DNA from: Streptomyces sp. MBT65
GTDB lineage: Bacteria; Actinomycetota; Actinomycetes; Streptomycetales; Streptomycetaceae
Assembly (NCBI RefSeq): GCF_016612545.1
Contig: NZ_JAENRY010000082.1
Location: forward strand, 1-53,062
DNA: 53,062 bases
Reading direction: 5' to 3'
Shown here: piece by piece, positions 31,800-40,167 of the stretch
Numbering within the stretch: position 1 is the stretch's first letter
Layout of the letters: each line of letters begins with the position of its first letter
The notes under the pieces: model-generated
Told to the model about the DNA's origin: nothing
The model's database searches: none
Seen by the model: the letters and a program-made list of their open reading frames with translations, nothing else
Translations under genes and position numbers: made by a program

Positions 31800-32352
31800 C
31801 CGACGGACCTTAGTCCCGCGGGAGGGCCCGGGGCGGATCGCCGGGGCCACCGTGGCTTCGTGTCGGTGTGGCGGCCCGGCCACAGGTTGGGGCCGACAGG
31901 AGAATCCTGGAGCCAGGAGGCGGTCAGGGCGACAGCGGGTTCTCGGTCCGCTGGTGGTACAGGCCGCAGGCGTCGATGACCTGCGAAGATGCGGGGCTTG
32001 GAACAACGTCCCGTACGCCCCTTTCCGTAGGAGCAGCGGGCCGACACGCGCCGCGGGGTTGCCGTCGCGGTCCTCAAGAAGGAGGCCTGCTCCTACGATC
32101 AACCGACGCGCACGGGTCCGGGTTTGTTTGAGGAAGCCCGGCTGACGAAGAGCCGCGCACGCCATGCCTGGCGGAGAACGCTTGCGCGTGACGGCCTACG
32201 GGAGCAGCCGCCCATGCGGTGAAGGGGCATCAAGAATCCCCTGGTTGCTGATCCCGAGGGACAGCAGACGGAGGCAGGAAGTCTCGCTCCCTTCCGACCG
32301 GAGGAGATCGGACCGGAATTGCGCCAACTCGCCTTTAATGCTGCCCAAATCC
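31800..32352. other. Low-information region with an 11-bp inverted repeat, possible gene relic
   Basis: About 550 bp without a credible gene. CGTAGGAGCAG (32026-32036) and CTGCTCCTACG (32087-32097) are perfect inverted repeats 50 bp apart. From about 32223 the DNA is unusually AT-rich for this genome. One start-less frame there reads like protein (LVADPEGQQTEAGSL, then PEEIGPELRQLAFNAAQ) up to a stop at 32398-32400. It could be the tail of a foreign, decayed gene. Confidence 0.4.
32118..32141. terminator. Hairpin CCGGGTTT / AAGCCCGG
   Basis: An 8-bp stem with one G-T wobble and an 8-nt loop (GTTTGAGG). It lies in the non-coding region between the methyltransferase and RHS genes and may end a former transcript. 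Confidence 0.45.
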
Positions 32353-32401
32353 GATCACATAGGTTTCACAAAGAAACGTCCATGAACCGGTTCCTGTGAT
32401 C
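32353..32401. promoter_or_regulatory. Nested palindromes upstream of the RHS gene
   Basis: Three symmetric elements lie within 49 bp of AT-richer DNA: GATCACA (32353-32359) with TGTGATC (32395-32401), GTTTC-acaaa-GAAAC (32363-32377), and the perfect palindrome GAACCGGTTC (32384-32393). They end about 80 bp before the chosen RHS start, a sensible place for operators and a promoter. Confidence 0.5.
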
Positions 32402-32482
32402 ACGCCGATGGTGCCGCCGGGATACGTTCCCGGTCGTTTCGAACACACAGCGGCAGCACAGACGACTTGCGGGGGCGGGGCG

Positions 32483-35400
32483 GTGGCAGGCACCAGGGCA
32501 CGGGCGGCACGGGCCAAGAGACCAGGACACGGCGTGGGGTTCGGGCGAGGCCGGTCAGCGGCACGCTGGCCGGCGGCGCTCGTGGCGGCCGTACTGGTGC
32601 TGACCCTGCCGGGCATGGGTCCGCCCGCGGCGGCAGCCACCCCCCGGCACGCCCCAACTCCGCGGCAGACCAAGCCTGTTGCCGTACACGCCGTGCGCTC
32701 GCACTACCGCGCACCCCGGCCCATGCCGGCCTACAGGAGTCCGAAGGTCAGCTGGCCCACCGGCACCGCCACCCTCGGAGTTCCCCAGTCGGGCGGCGAG
32801 ACGGCGGGCGCGGGCTCACTGCCGGTACGGATCGGGCGAGCGGGCCACAGCGGTGCCCCGGGCCGGGTCCAAGTACGCCTGTTCCCGCACCGGTTCGCCA
32901 CCGCCGCCGGCGTTCGCGGTGTGCTGCTGAACCTCACGAGCGCCGCCGGCACCACGGCTCGCCCGACGGGCGGCAAGGTCGCGGTGAGCCTTGACTACGC
33001 GGCGTACGCGGGCGCGTTCGGCGGTGACTTCGCCTCCCGCCTGCACCTGGTGCGGCTGCCCGCGTGCGCACTGACCACTCCGAAGATCCGTGCCTGCCGC
33101 ACCCAGACGCCACTGCTCTCCCGCAACGACCTGCGCGGCCACGCACTGCACGCGGACGTGACGCTGACGGGCGCGCAGCCGACCGGCTCACGCCAACCCG
33201 CCGCCTCCGACGCCGAATCGACCGCACTCCGGACCCGGGGTGCCGTGATCGCGGCGACCTCGGACAGCGGAGGCGGAGGCGGTGACTTCTCGGCCACCTC
33301 GCTCAGCCCGTCCGGGTCCTGGCAGGCAGGCGGCAGCTCCGACGGCTTCGAGTGGTCGTACCCGATGTCCGTCCCCGGTGTGCCCGGCGGAATGGCGCCG
33401 AAGCTCGGGCTGAGCTACAACTCCCAGGCGGTCGACGGGCTCATCTCCTCCACCAACAACCAGGCGTCCGTCGTCGGCGACGGCTTCGGCCTCCCGGCCA
33501 GCTTCGTCGAGCGCTCGTACAGGTCCTGCAACGAGAACCCCGCGGGCACCACCAAGACCCGGGACTACTGCTGGTCGGACGACAACCAGCTGACCCTCTC
33601 GCTCAACGGCCAGACCTCCACGCTCATCAAGGACGACAAGACCGGCACGTACCACCCGGCAGCCGACGCCAACGAGAAGGTGGAGTACCTCACCGGCGCC
33701 GCCAACGGCGCGCAGGGCGGCGAGTACTTCCGGGTCACCACCGACGACGGCACCCAATACACCTTCGGCCTCGACGAGTTGCCCGGCTGGGCCACGGGCG
33801 ACACGAAGACGAACTCCGTGCTGACCGAGCCCGTCTACGCCACCGCCTCGACCCAGCCCTGCTACAACGCCACGTTCGCCAACTCCTGGTGCCAGCAGGC
33901 CTACCGCTGGAATCTGGACTATGTGAAGGACACCCACGGCGACGTGATGTCCTCCTTCTACACGGTCGACACCGCCTACTACGCGCGCGACCTCGGCACC
34001 ACGGCGAACACCCCCTACAGCAGGGACTCCCGCCTCACCCGCATCCAGTACGGCCAGCGCGACGGCGCCGTCTACACGACCAGCCCCGCGGCACAGGTCA
34101 CCTTCGGCTACAACGGCCGCTGCAAGACGTCCGCGACCGGCTGCGCGACCTCCACGCTGTCCTCGTCGACGGCCACCGACTGGCCGGACGTCCCGTACGA
34201 CCTGAACTGTGCCAACGCCTCCTCCTGCACCGTCGACTCGCCCACCTTCTGGTCCGAGTACGAGCTGAGCACGGTGCAGACGCAGGCGCTGTCCGGCACC
34301 ACCGAGACGAACGTCGACAAGTGGGACTTCACGTACTCCTTCCCGGCGACGGGTGACACGACCTCGCCGGCGCTGTGGCTGGCCGGCCTCGTCCACACCG
34401 GTCAGGACACCACGGGCGGCGGTTCCACCGCGCCCATCGCCATGAAGCCCGTCACCTTCACCGGAACACCGCTGTCGAACCGGGTGAACCTCACCAACGG
34501 CTATCCGCCCATCACCCGCCACCGGCTCAACACGATCACCACCGAGACCGGCGCGATCATCAGCGTCGGCTACTCCGCGCCCGACTGTGCCTCCGGCACC
34601 CCCTCCGACCCGAGCACCAACACCAAGCGCTGCTACCCGGTGTACTGGACGCCCACCGGACACACCGATCCGATCATGGACTGGTTCAACAAGTTCATCG
34701 TCACCGGCGTCACCCAGCAGGACCCGACCGGCGGCGGTGTCAACGACACCATCGCCACCCACTACACCCCCATCGGCGGCGGCGCCTGGCACTACGACAC
34801 CAACCCGCTGACGAAGTCCTCGCAGCGCACCTGGAACCAGTGGCGCGGCTACCAGGGCATGACGACGACCACGGGCACCGCCCCCGACCCCGTCACGCAG
34901 ACCGACACCACGTTCTTCCGCGGTATGGACGGTGACACCCTGCCGGGCGGCGCTACCCGCTCGGTGAGCGTCACGGACTCCCGTGGTGACCCCCCGGTCA
35001 AGGACTCCGACCAGTTCGCCGGTCAGACGTACGAGTCGATCACGTACAACGGCAGCGGCAGCAACAAGGTGGTCAGCGATGCCGTCACCACCCCGTGGAC
35101 GTCGGCCGCCACCGCCACCCATGCCGTCGCCGGGCTGCCCGACCAGCAGGCGTTCCTCACCGGTGCCGCGGACAGCAAGGTCTACACCCCGCTGGCCTCC
35201 GGCGGCACCCGGGCGACCGAGACCGCCTTCACCCATGACACCGACGGCCGCGTCACCAGGACCGACGACCGCGGCGACGTATCCACCACGGCCGACGACG
35301 TGTGTACGACGACCAGTTACGCGGAGAACACGTCGAAGTGGATCCTTGACACCGTCGACGAGGTCCGCACGGTCTCCGTCGACTGCGACACCACTCCGAC

Positions 35401-38400
35401 GCTGCCGAAGGACGCGATCTCCGACACCCTGACCTTCTACGACCTGTCCACCACCCTGGGCGCGGCCCCGACCGTCGGCGACCCCACCTCGACACAGAAG
35501 GCCAGCGGCTACAACGGGTCCACCCCGGTCTACACGACGATGGCGAGCAGCACGCTCGACCAGTACGGTCGCGCCCTCACGTCGACCGACGCCGACAACC
35601 GCACGGTCCATACCGCGTACTCGCCGACGACCGGTGCCGAGCCGACGTCGATCACCGAGACCGACCCGCTGGGCCACGCGACCGTCAAGACCTACGACCA
35701 GCTGCGCAACGTCCCGCTGTCGGTGACCGATCCGGCCGGCTACAAGGCCTCCGGCACGTACGACGCACTGGGCCGCCTCACCCAGGTCTTCAACCCCGGC
35801 ATCACCTCACCGGTCACCAAGTACGGCTACACGCTGAGCAACACCGCCCCGTCGACCATCACCACCCAGTCCCTCGAGGACGACGGCACCTACCGCAGCG
35901 CGACGATGCTCTACGACGCGCTGCTGCGGCTGCGGGAGACCCAGACCCCCACGCCCGACGGCAGCCGGGAGGTCAGCGACACCGTCTACAACACCAACGG
36001 CCAGGTGGCCAAGACGTCCAGCCCGTACAACGCGAGCGGTGCCCCGGACAGCACTCTGGTCCAGGCGCAGGACGGCCAGATCCCCTCGGAGACCGGCTAC
36101 ACCTACGACGGAGCCGGCCGCAGGACGGTCGCCACCGCGTACAAGCTCGGCTCCGAGACCTGGCACACGACCACGGTCTACGGCGGCAACTTCACCACCA
36201 CGGTCCCGCCGTCCGGCGCCACGGCCCAGAGCCTGCTGACCGACGCCCGCGGCCGTGTCACGGACCTGTACGAGTACCACACCGGTGCGGCCGCCGATCC
36301 GGTGAACGACACCGCCTCGGACCACTCGGACACGAAGTACACCTACTACCCGGACGGGAACCGGGCCTCGGAGACCGACGCCGCCGGCAACACCTGGTCC
36401 TGGAAGTACGACCTGCTCGGCCGGCAGACCTCCGCCTCCGACCCCGACAGCGGCACGGGCAGCACGGCCTACGACGACGGCGGGCTGGTGCTCAACACCA
36501 CCGACTCGCGCGGCAAACAGGTCTCGTACAGCTACGACGGCGACGGACGCAAGACCGGCGCGTACGACACCACCGGAGGCGTCGCCCAGTCGACCGCCAA
36601 CCAGATCGGCGCGTGGACGTACGACACCGTCAAGAAGGGCATGCCCACCGCCAGTACCTCCTACCAGATGGGCACCGGCAGCCCCTCGGTCACCACGACG
36701 GCCCTGGCGTACAACTCGCTGGGCAAGGTCGTCGCGGAGAAGACCACCCTGGCGAACCTGCCGGCCGACGAGGCGACGCTGGCTCCCACGGCCGGCTACA
36801 CCACCAGCTACACCTACAAGACGACCGGGTCGCTTGCCACCGAGGCCGATCCGGCCGAAGGCGGTCTGCCCGCCGAGACACTCACCACCGGCTACGACAC
36901 GTTCGGGGAGCCGACCAGCCTCACCGGCAGTGGCACGAACGCCTGGAGCTATGTCAGCGCGATCGGCTACTCCGAGTCGGGCCAACCGCTGCAGTACACG
37001 TTCGGCCCCTCCACCAGCTGGGTCGTGCTGTCCCTCGGCTACGACGAGCAGACGGGCGCGCTGACGGACGCGCAGACCACGGACTCCACCAGCAGCACCG
37101 TGGTGGACCACACCCGGTACACCTGGGGCGATGCGAGGATCTCCAAGGGCGCGGGCCTGCTCACCGCCGTCAGCGACGCGCAGGACGGCGGAGCCGTCAC
37201 GGACACCCAGTGCTACACCTACGACTTCTCCGACCGGCTGAGCAGCGCCTGGACCGCCACCGACGCCTGCGCCGCCGTCCCTGCCGCGGGGGCGAGCAGC
37301 ACCGTCGGCGGCCCGAACCCGTACTGGCAGAGCTGGACCTACACCGACGACGGCCTGCGCAAGACGCAGACCGATCACGACACCACCGGCGCCACCGCCA
37401 ACGACACCACGACCACCTACAACTACCCTGCGCCCGGCTCGTCCACCGACCAGCCGCACACCCTCACCAGCACCACCGCCACCGGACCCGCCGCCGCCGC
37501 GAACACCGCCTCGTACACGTACGACTCGGCCGGCAACACCCTGAGCATCAGCGGCGGTGCGGCCGGAAAACAGGACCTGACCCTCAACGACCAGGGCAAG
37601 CTCGCCACCGACACCACCAGCGGCGGCACGACCAGCTATCTGTACGACGCCGCCGGCGGTCTCGTCCTGCGCACCGACCCCGGAAAGGCCACGCTGTTCC
37701 TCGCGAACGCCCAGATCGTCGAGGACACGACGACCCACACGCTCTCGGGCACCCGCTACTACTCGGTCGCCGGTCACACCATCGCGGAGCGCAGCAGTTC
37801 GGGCGACATCCAGTACCTCGTCCCGAACCGGCAGGGGACCGAGACTCTCGCCGTCGACTACCAGACCCAGTCCGTCACCCGCCGCCAGTACCTGCCCTTC
37901 GGCCAGACCCGCAGCGGCTCCGCGAGCACGTTCCCGAACGGCACGGGCTTCGTGGGCGGCACCCCCGATCCGGCCACCTCGCTGGTCAACCTCGGGGCCC
38001 GGGAGTACGACCCGTACACCGGCCGGTTCCTCTCGGACGACCCGGTGTTCGAGTCCATGGACACGAACGAACTGCCCGGCTACGACTATGCGGGCAATGA
38101 CCCCGTGACCCTGTCCGACCCCACCGGCGAGGACAACTGGTGGGCCGACCCCACGATGAACAAACCGGTCACGCCGGACGCCCCGCCGATCTCACAGAGC
38201 CTCGCCGACGAGCAGGGCTTCGGCAGCCTGTGCAACGCGCACAACTGCTCGAACTACCACCCGCATCCCGTCTTCATCTCGCCCCACTTCGGCTTCAGCG
38301 CGAACACGCCGAATGTCAAACAGCTGGCCGCCGCGTTCGCGAAGGCCTTGAAGACGCACTACGACAAGATGTTCGACCCGCGTGCGTCGACGTACAAGAT

Positions 38401-39067
38401 GCCCGACAAGCTGCTCTCGTACGGCACCGAGGTCGGCACTTGGGACGACGTGTGCAACGGGAAGCCCGGTCTGTGTTCCAAGTCGTTCGCCGAGGAGGTC
38501 AGCGGGCTGCACGCGGCGCTCGACAAACAGGCCAAGGCGAACGAGCGCGGCACGATGTGCATGTTCTTCGGTGACTGCCACTGGTGGAAGGTGACCGCGG
38601 CCGGCGCCATCTACTTCCGTACGATGCGCGCCGGGGCTGACGGAAAACCGATGCTCGGCAACTCCGCCAAGACGTTGGGCGGCCGGGACAGGGATTACGA
38701 GGAGAACCTCGACGAAGACGGGAACATCGTCGTCGACGAGGAGGGGGACGCGCCTCCGGGCCTGTCGACCAGCACCAATCTGCCGAAGATGTTCAGGGTG
38801 GCACGGCCGAACTGGCTCTCGGGCGGCCAGTCCAAGGACCCGCTGTGGGCCATCAAGGACGATGCGCTCGCCGCGCGTGGTCTCACCGCGCGGCCGGATC
38901 CCGGGGACAAGTTCCATATCATGCTCGGGCCGGACGAGAACGGCGTCTCACCTGATGAGTACAACGCACGGATCCAGTCGACCCAGGGCGACTGGATGAA
39001 CGTCCAGGCCGAGTCCATGGAGGACGTCCAGGCCTTCCTCGCGGAAGCCGAGGGCGAGGAACCCTGA
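32483..39067 (+). CDS. Secreted SpvB/RHS-repeat polymorphic toxin-like protein
   Basis: A 2,194-aa exported protein. A basic N-terminus and hydrophobic stretch (AALVAAVLVLTLPG) ending in AAAATP form a signal peptide. Residues about 260-420 are the SpvB/TcdB-like start found in Streptomyces RHS proteins (VPGVPGGMAPKLGLSYNSQ, VVGDGFGLPASF). YD/RHS repeats of the kind YDxxGRxxS follow over about 1,300 residues and should form a shell. The core ends with REYDPYTGRFLSDDPVF and NDPVTLSDPTGE (about 1840-1880). The final 311 residues are a tip I do not recognise. I prefer GTG 32483 over GTG 32396 because a G-rich RBS precedes it and the signal peptide is then normal. It overlaps the next gene by one base. 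Confidence 0.88.
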   Translation: MAGTRARAARAKRPGHGVGFGRGRSAARWPAALVAAVLVLTLPGMGPPAAAATPRHAPTPRQTKPVAVHAVRSHYRAPRPMPAYRSPKVSWPTGTATLGVPQSGGETAGAGSLPVRIGRAGHSGAPGRVQVRLFPHRFATAAGVRGVLLNLTSAAGTTARPTGGKVAVSLDYAAYAGAFGGDFASRLHLVRLPACALTTPKIRACRTQTPLLSRNDLRGHALHADVTLTGAQPTGSRQPAASDAESTALRTRGAVIAATSDSGGGGGDFSATSLSPSGSWQAGGSSDGFEWSYPMSVPGVPGGMAPKLGLSYNSQAVDGLISSTNNQASVVGDGFGLPASFVERSYRSCNENPAGTTKTRDYCWSDDNQLTLSLNGQTSTLIKDDKTGTYHPAADANEKVEYLTGAANGAQGGEYFRVTTDDGTQYTFGLDELPGWATGDTKTNSVLTEPVYATASTQPCYNATFANSWCQQAYRWNLDYVKDTHGDVMSSFYTVDTAYYARDLGTTANTPYSRDSRLTRIQYGQRDGAVYTTSPAAQVTFGYNGRCKTSATGCATSTLSSSTATDWPDVPYDLNCANASSCTVDSPTFWSEYELSTVQTQALSGTTETNVDKWDFTYSFPATGDTTSPALWLAGLVHTGQDTTGGGSTAPIAMKPVTFTGTPLSNRVNLTNGYPPITRHRLNTITTETGAIISVGYSAPDCASGTPSDPSTNTKRCYPVYWTPTGHTDPIMDWFNKFIVTGVTQQDPTGGGVNDTIATHYTPIGGGAWHYDTNPLTKSSQRTWNQWRGYQGMTTTTGTAPDPVTQTDTTFFRGMDGDTLPGGATRSVSVTDSRGDPPVKDSDQFAGQTYESITYNGSGSNKVVSDAVTTPWTSAATATHAVAGLPDQQAFLTGAADSKVYTPLASGGTRATETAFTHDTDGRVTRTDDRGDVSTTADDVCTTTSYAENTSKWILDTVDEVRTVSVDCDTTPTLPKDAISDTLTFYDLSTTLGAAPTVGDPTSTQKASGYNGSTPVYTTMASSTLDQYGRALTSTDADNRTVHTAYSPTTGAEPTSITETDPLGHATVKTYDQLRNVPLSVTDPAGYKASGTYDALGRLTQVFNPGITSPVTKYGYTLSNTAPSTITTQSLEDDGTYRSATMLYDALLRLRETQTPTPDGSREVSDTVYNTNGQVAKTSSPYNASGAPDSTLVQAQDGQIPSETGYTYDGAGRRTVATAYKLGSETWHTTTVYGGNFTTTVPPSGATAQSLLTDARGRVTDLYEYHTGAAADPVNDTASDHSDTKYTYYPDGNRASETDAAGNTWSWKYDLLGRQTSASDPDSGTGSTAYDDGGLVLNTTDSRGKQVSYSYDGDGRKTGAYDTTGGVAQSTANQIGAWTYDTVKKGMPTASTSYQMGTGSPSVTTTALAYNSLGKVVAEKTTLANLPADEATLAPTAGYTTSYTYKTTGSLATEADPAEGGLPAETLTTGYDTFGEPTSLTGSGTNAWSYVSAIGYSESGQPLQYTFGPSTSWVVLSLGYDEQTGALTDAQTTDSTSSTVVDHTRYTWGDARISKGAGLLTAVSDAQDGGAVTDTQCYTYDFSDRLSSAWTATDACAAVPAAGASSTVGGPNPYWQSWTYTDDGLRKTQTDHDTTGATANDTTTTYNYPAPGSSTDQPHTLTSTTATGPAAAANTASYTYDSAGNTLSISGGAAGKQDLTLNDQGKLATDTTSGGTTSYLYDAAGGLVLRTDPGKATLFLANAQIVEDTTTHTLSGTRYYSVAGHTIAERSSSGDIQYLVPNRQGTETLAVDYQTQSVTRRQYLPFGQTRSGSASTFPNGTGFVGGTPDPATSLVNLGAREYDPYTGRFLSDDPVFESMDTNELPGYDYAGNDPVTLSDPTGEDNWWADPTMNKPVTPDAPPISQSLADEQGFGSLCNAHNCSNYHPHPVFISPHFGFSANTPNVKQLAAAFAKALKTHYDKMFDPRASTYKMPDKLLSYGTEVGTWDDVCNGKPGLCSKSFAEEVSGLHAALDKQAKANERGTMCMFFGDCHWWKVTAAGAIYFRTMRAGADGKPMLGNSAKTLGGRDRDYEENLDEDGNIVVDEEGDAPPGLSTSTNLPKMFRVARPNWLSGGQSKDPLWAIKDDALAARGLTARPDPGDKFHIMLGPDENGVSPDEYNARIQSTQGDWMNVQAESMEDVQAFLAEAEGEEP

Positions 39068-39336
39068 TGAAGGTGGAAGACAGCGTGGAGCTCAAGGAGA
39101 TCCTGGCCGACTGGCGGGACTACGACGACGCGGCGTTTCGACTCGGGGTATTCCTGGGCGTCTTTCCGCGTGACCAGAAATTCTCCTCGGTGAAGCGGAT
39201 GTTCTGGCAGGACGGATATCCGCTGGGCGACATGCTGGTGGACATGCTCGACCGGATGGCGGAGGCCGGGGTTCTGCTCAAGAACGACGAAGACGTGCAG
39301 TACAAGTGGAACCCGACCGCTGTCGACCTGTCATGA
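39067..39336 (+). CDS. Small acidic protein, candidate immunity protein of the RHS tip
   Basis: An 89-aa protein with no signal peptide. It starts within the RHS stop (TGATG), so it is translationally coupled to the toxin-like gene. It is acidic, probably mostly helical (LKEILADWRDYDDAAFRLG, LVDMLDRMAEAGVLLKNDED) and has no family I recognise. Position, size, cytoplasmic location and coupling fit the immunity partner of a polymorphic toxin. An alternative is a chaperone for the large protein. Its stop codon lies in a 16-bp tandem duplication. Confidence 0.75.
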   Translation: MKVEDSVELKEILADWRDYDDAAFRLGVFLGVFPRDQKFSSVKRMFWQDGYPLGDMLVDMLDRMAEAGVLLKNDEDVQYKWNPTAVDLS

Positions 39337-39353
39337 AGTCGACCTGTCATGAA
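39322..39353. repeat. Exact tandem duplication of 16 bp across a stop codon
   Basis: GTCGACCTGTCATGAA occurs at 39322-39337 and again immediately at 39338-39353. It covers the last codons (VDLS) and the stop of the candidate immunity gene. It looks recent because both copies are identical. Confidence 0.95.
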
Positions 39354-39502
39354 GACGCACGCTCGGCCGCGATGGGACGACCGCGGTGACCGACCCGCGG
39401 GAGCCGCAGCCCCGTCCGGGTGACAGCGGGCCGTTCCGCCCCTGCCACCCGCGCGGTGCGCGACGCTCGTTCCGTGTGTGATCGACGCGAGTACCGTGCG
39501 CG

Positions 39503-39552
39503 AACGACCGCGGCCCGGCCCGGCACGCCAGGTGCCGGGCCGGGCCGTCGTT
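39503..39552. terminator. Strong bidirectional terminator hairpin
   Basis: A perfect 15-bp GC stem (39512-39526 with 39532-39546) has a 5-nt loop GCCAG. AACGAC (39503-39508) and GTCGTT (39547-39552) extend it across a 3-nt bulge. It sits between the convergent immunity and lectin genes and touches the lectin stop codon. Confidence 0.85.
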
Positions 39553-40019
39553 CAGAAGTCCCAGCTCTGACTCCTCGCTCCGTTGCAGCTCCAACTCACC
39601 AGCAGCTGGCCGTTCTCGGGCCGGCCGGCCAGGATGTCGAGGCACTTGCCGTTCATCCGGCTGCGGATCTCGCCGCCGTTGCGGTACCACTTCTGTTGGC
39701 TGCCGCCGTTGCAGTCCCAGGTGCTCACCGATCCCTGGTCACCGGGGTTGGCGGCGTAGATCTCCAGACACTTGCCGTTCATCCCGGAACGGATCTGCTC
39801 ACCGTCCCAGCGCCACTGCTGGTTGGTGTTGCCGGTGCAGTCCCACGTCACGGTCGAGGCGCCGTTCTCGTTGTGGAACATGAAGATGTCGGCGCACCTC
39901 CCGTTCAGGTTGGACCGGAGCAGCGGTGCCGCGGCGTGTGCCGGCAGTGCCGTCACGAGAGCGCCGATCGTGAGCGCGATCGCCGCAAGCAGCGGCACCA
40001 GTCGTTTCGCAGCCTTCAT
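39552..40019 (-). CDS. Secreted ricin-B-type beta-trefoil lectin
   Basis: A 155-aa exported protein with signal peptide MKAAKRLVPLLAAIALTIGA ending LPAHA. The rest is one ricin-type trefoil with three repeats: GRCADIF...NQQWRW, GKCLEIY...QQKWYR and GKCLDIL...SQSWDF. The QxW signature of the family is present in all three, and paired cysteines (GRC/WDC, GKC/WDC, GKC/WSC) occur in each. It should bind galactose-type or other cell-surface sugars. It has no catalytic domain, so it acts as a free lectin. The ATG at 40019 is chosen for its GGAGGG and clean signal peptide; the open frame extends to 40283. It is divergent from the nSTAND-WD40 gene. Confidence 0.9.
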   Translation of the reverse strand: MKAAKRLVPLLAAIALTIGALVTALPAHAAAPLLRSNLNGRCADIFMFHNENGASTVTWDCTGNTNQQWRWDGEQIRSGMNGKCLEIYAANPGDQGSVSTWDCNGGSQQKWYRNGGEIRSRMNGKCLDILAGRPENGQLLVSWSCNGARSQSWDF

Positions 40020-40075
40020 GGTGTCCCTCCACAGAGCCGGTGCGCGGTTGCGCTGACTCATGGCTACGCGCCGAG

Positions 40076-40125
40076 GGTTGTCCGGCGCCGGGGCGTCGGC
40101 GCCGGACATCAACAGCCGGACAACC
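40076..40125. promoter_or_regulatory. Two mutually exclusive hairpins sharing one arm
   Basis: TGTCCGGCGCC (40079-40089) pairs perfectly with GGCGCCGGACA (40098-40108). The overlapping GGTTGTCCGG (40076-40085) pairs perfectly with CCGGACAACC (40116-40125). Both cannot form at once. The structure lies 42-92 bp before the WD40 gene start, in a place for attenuation or operator function. Confidence 0.6.
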
Positions 40126-40167
40126 AGCGCGCGTTCCGGCTGTCGACGGGCACGGGAGGGGAAGGCC

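Noticed and set aside
32164..32385. A 73-codon frame (MPGGERLRV...) before the RHS gene
   Set aside because: No RBS, irregular codon usage and no family similarity. A neighbouring start-less frame looks more protein-like but is also broken, so I describe the region as a possible relic only.
32483..39067. Reading the RHS protein as a plain cell-wall adhesin (WapA-like) without toxin role
   Set aside because: Possible, but the variable tip after the conserved DPTG boundary and the overlapping small gene favour a toxin/immunity pair. I keep adhesin as an alternative.
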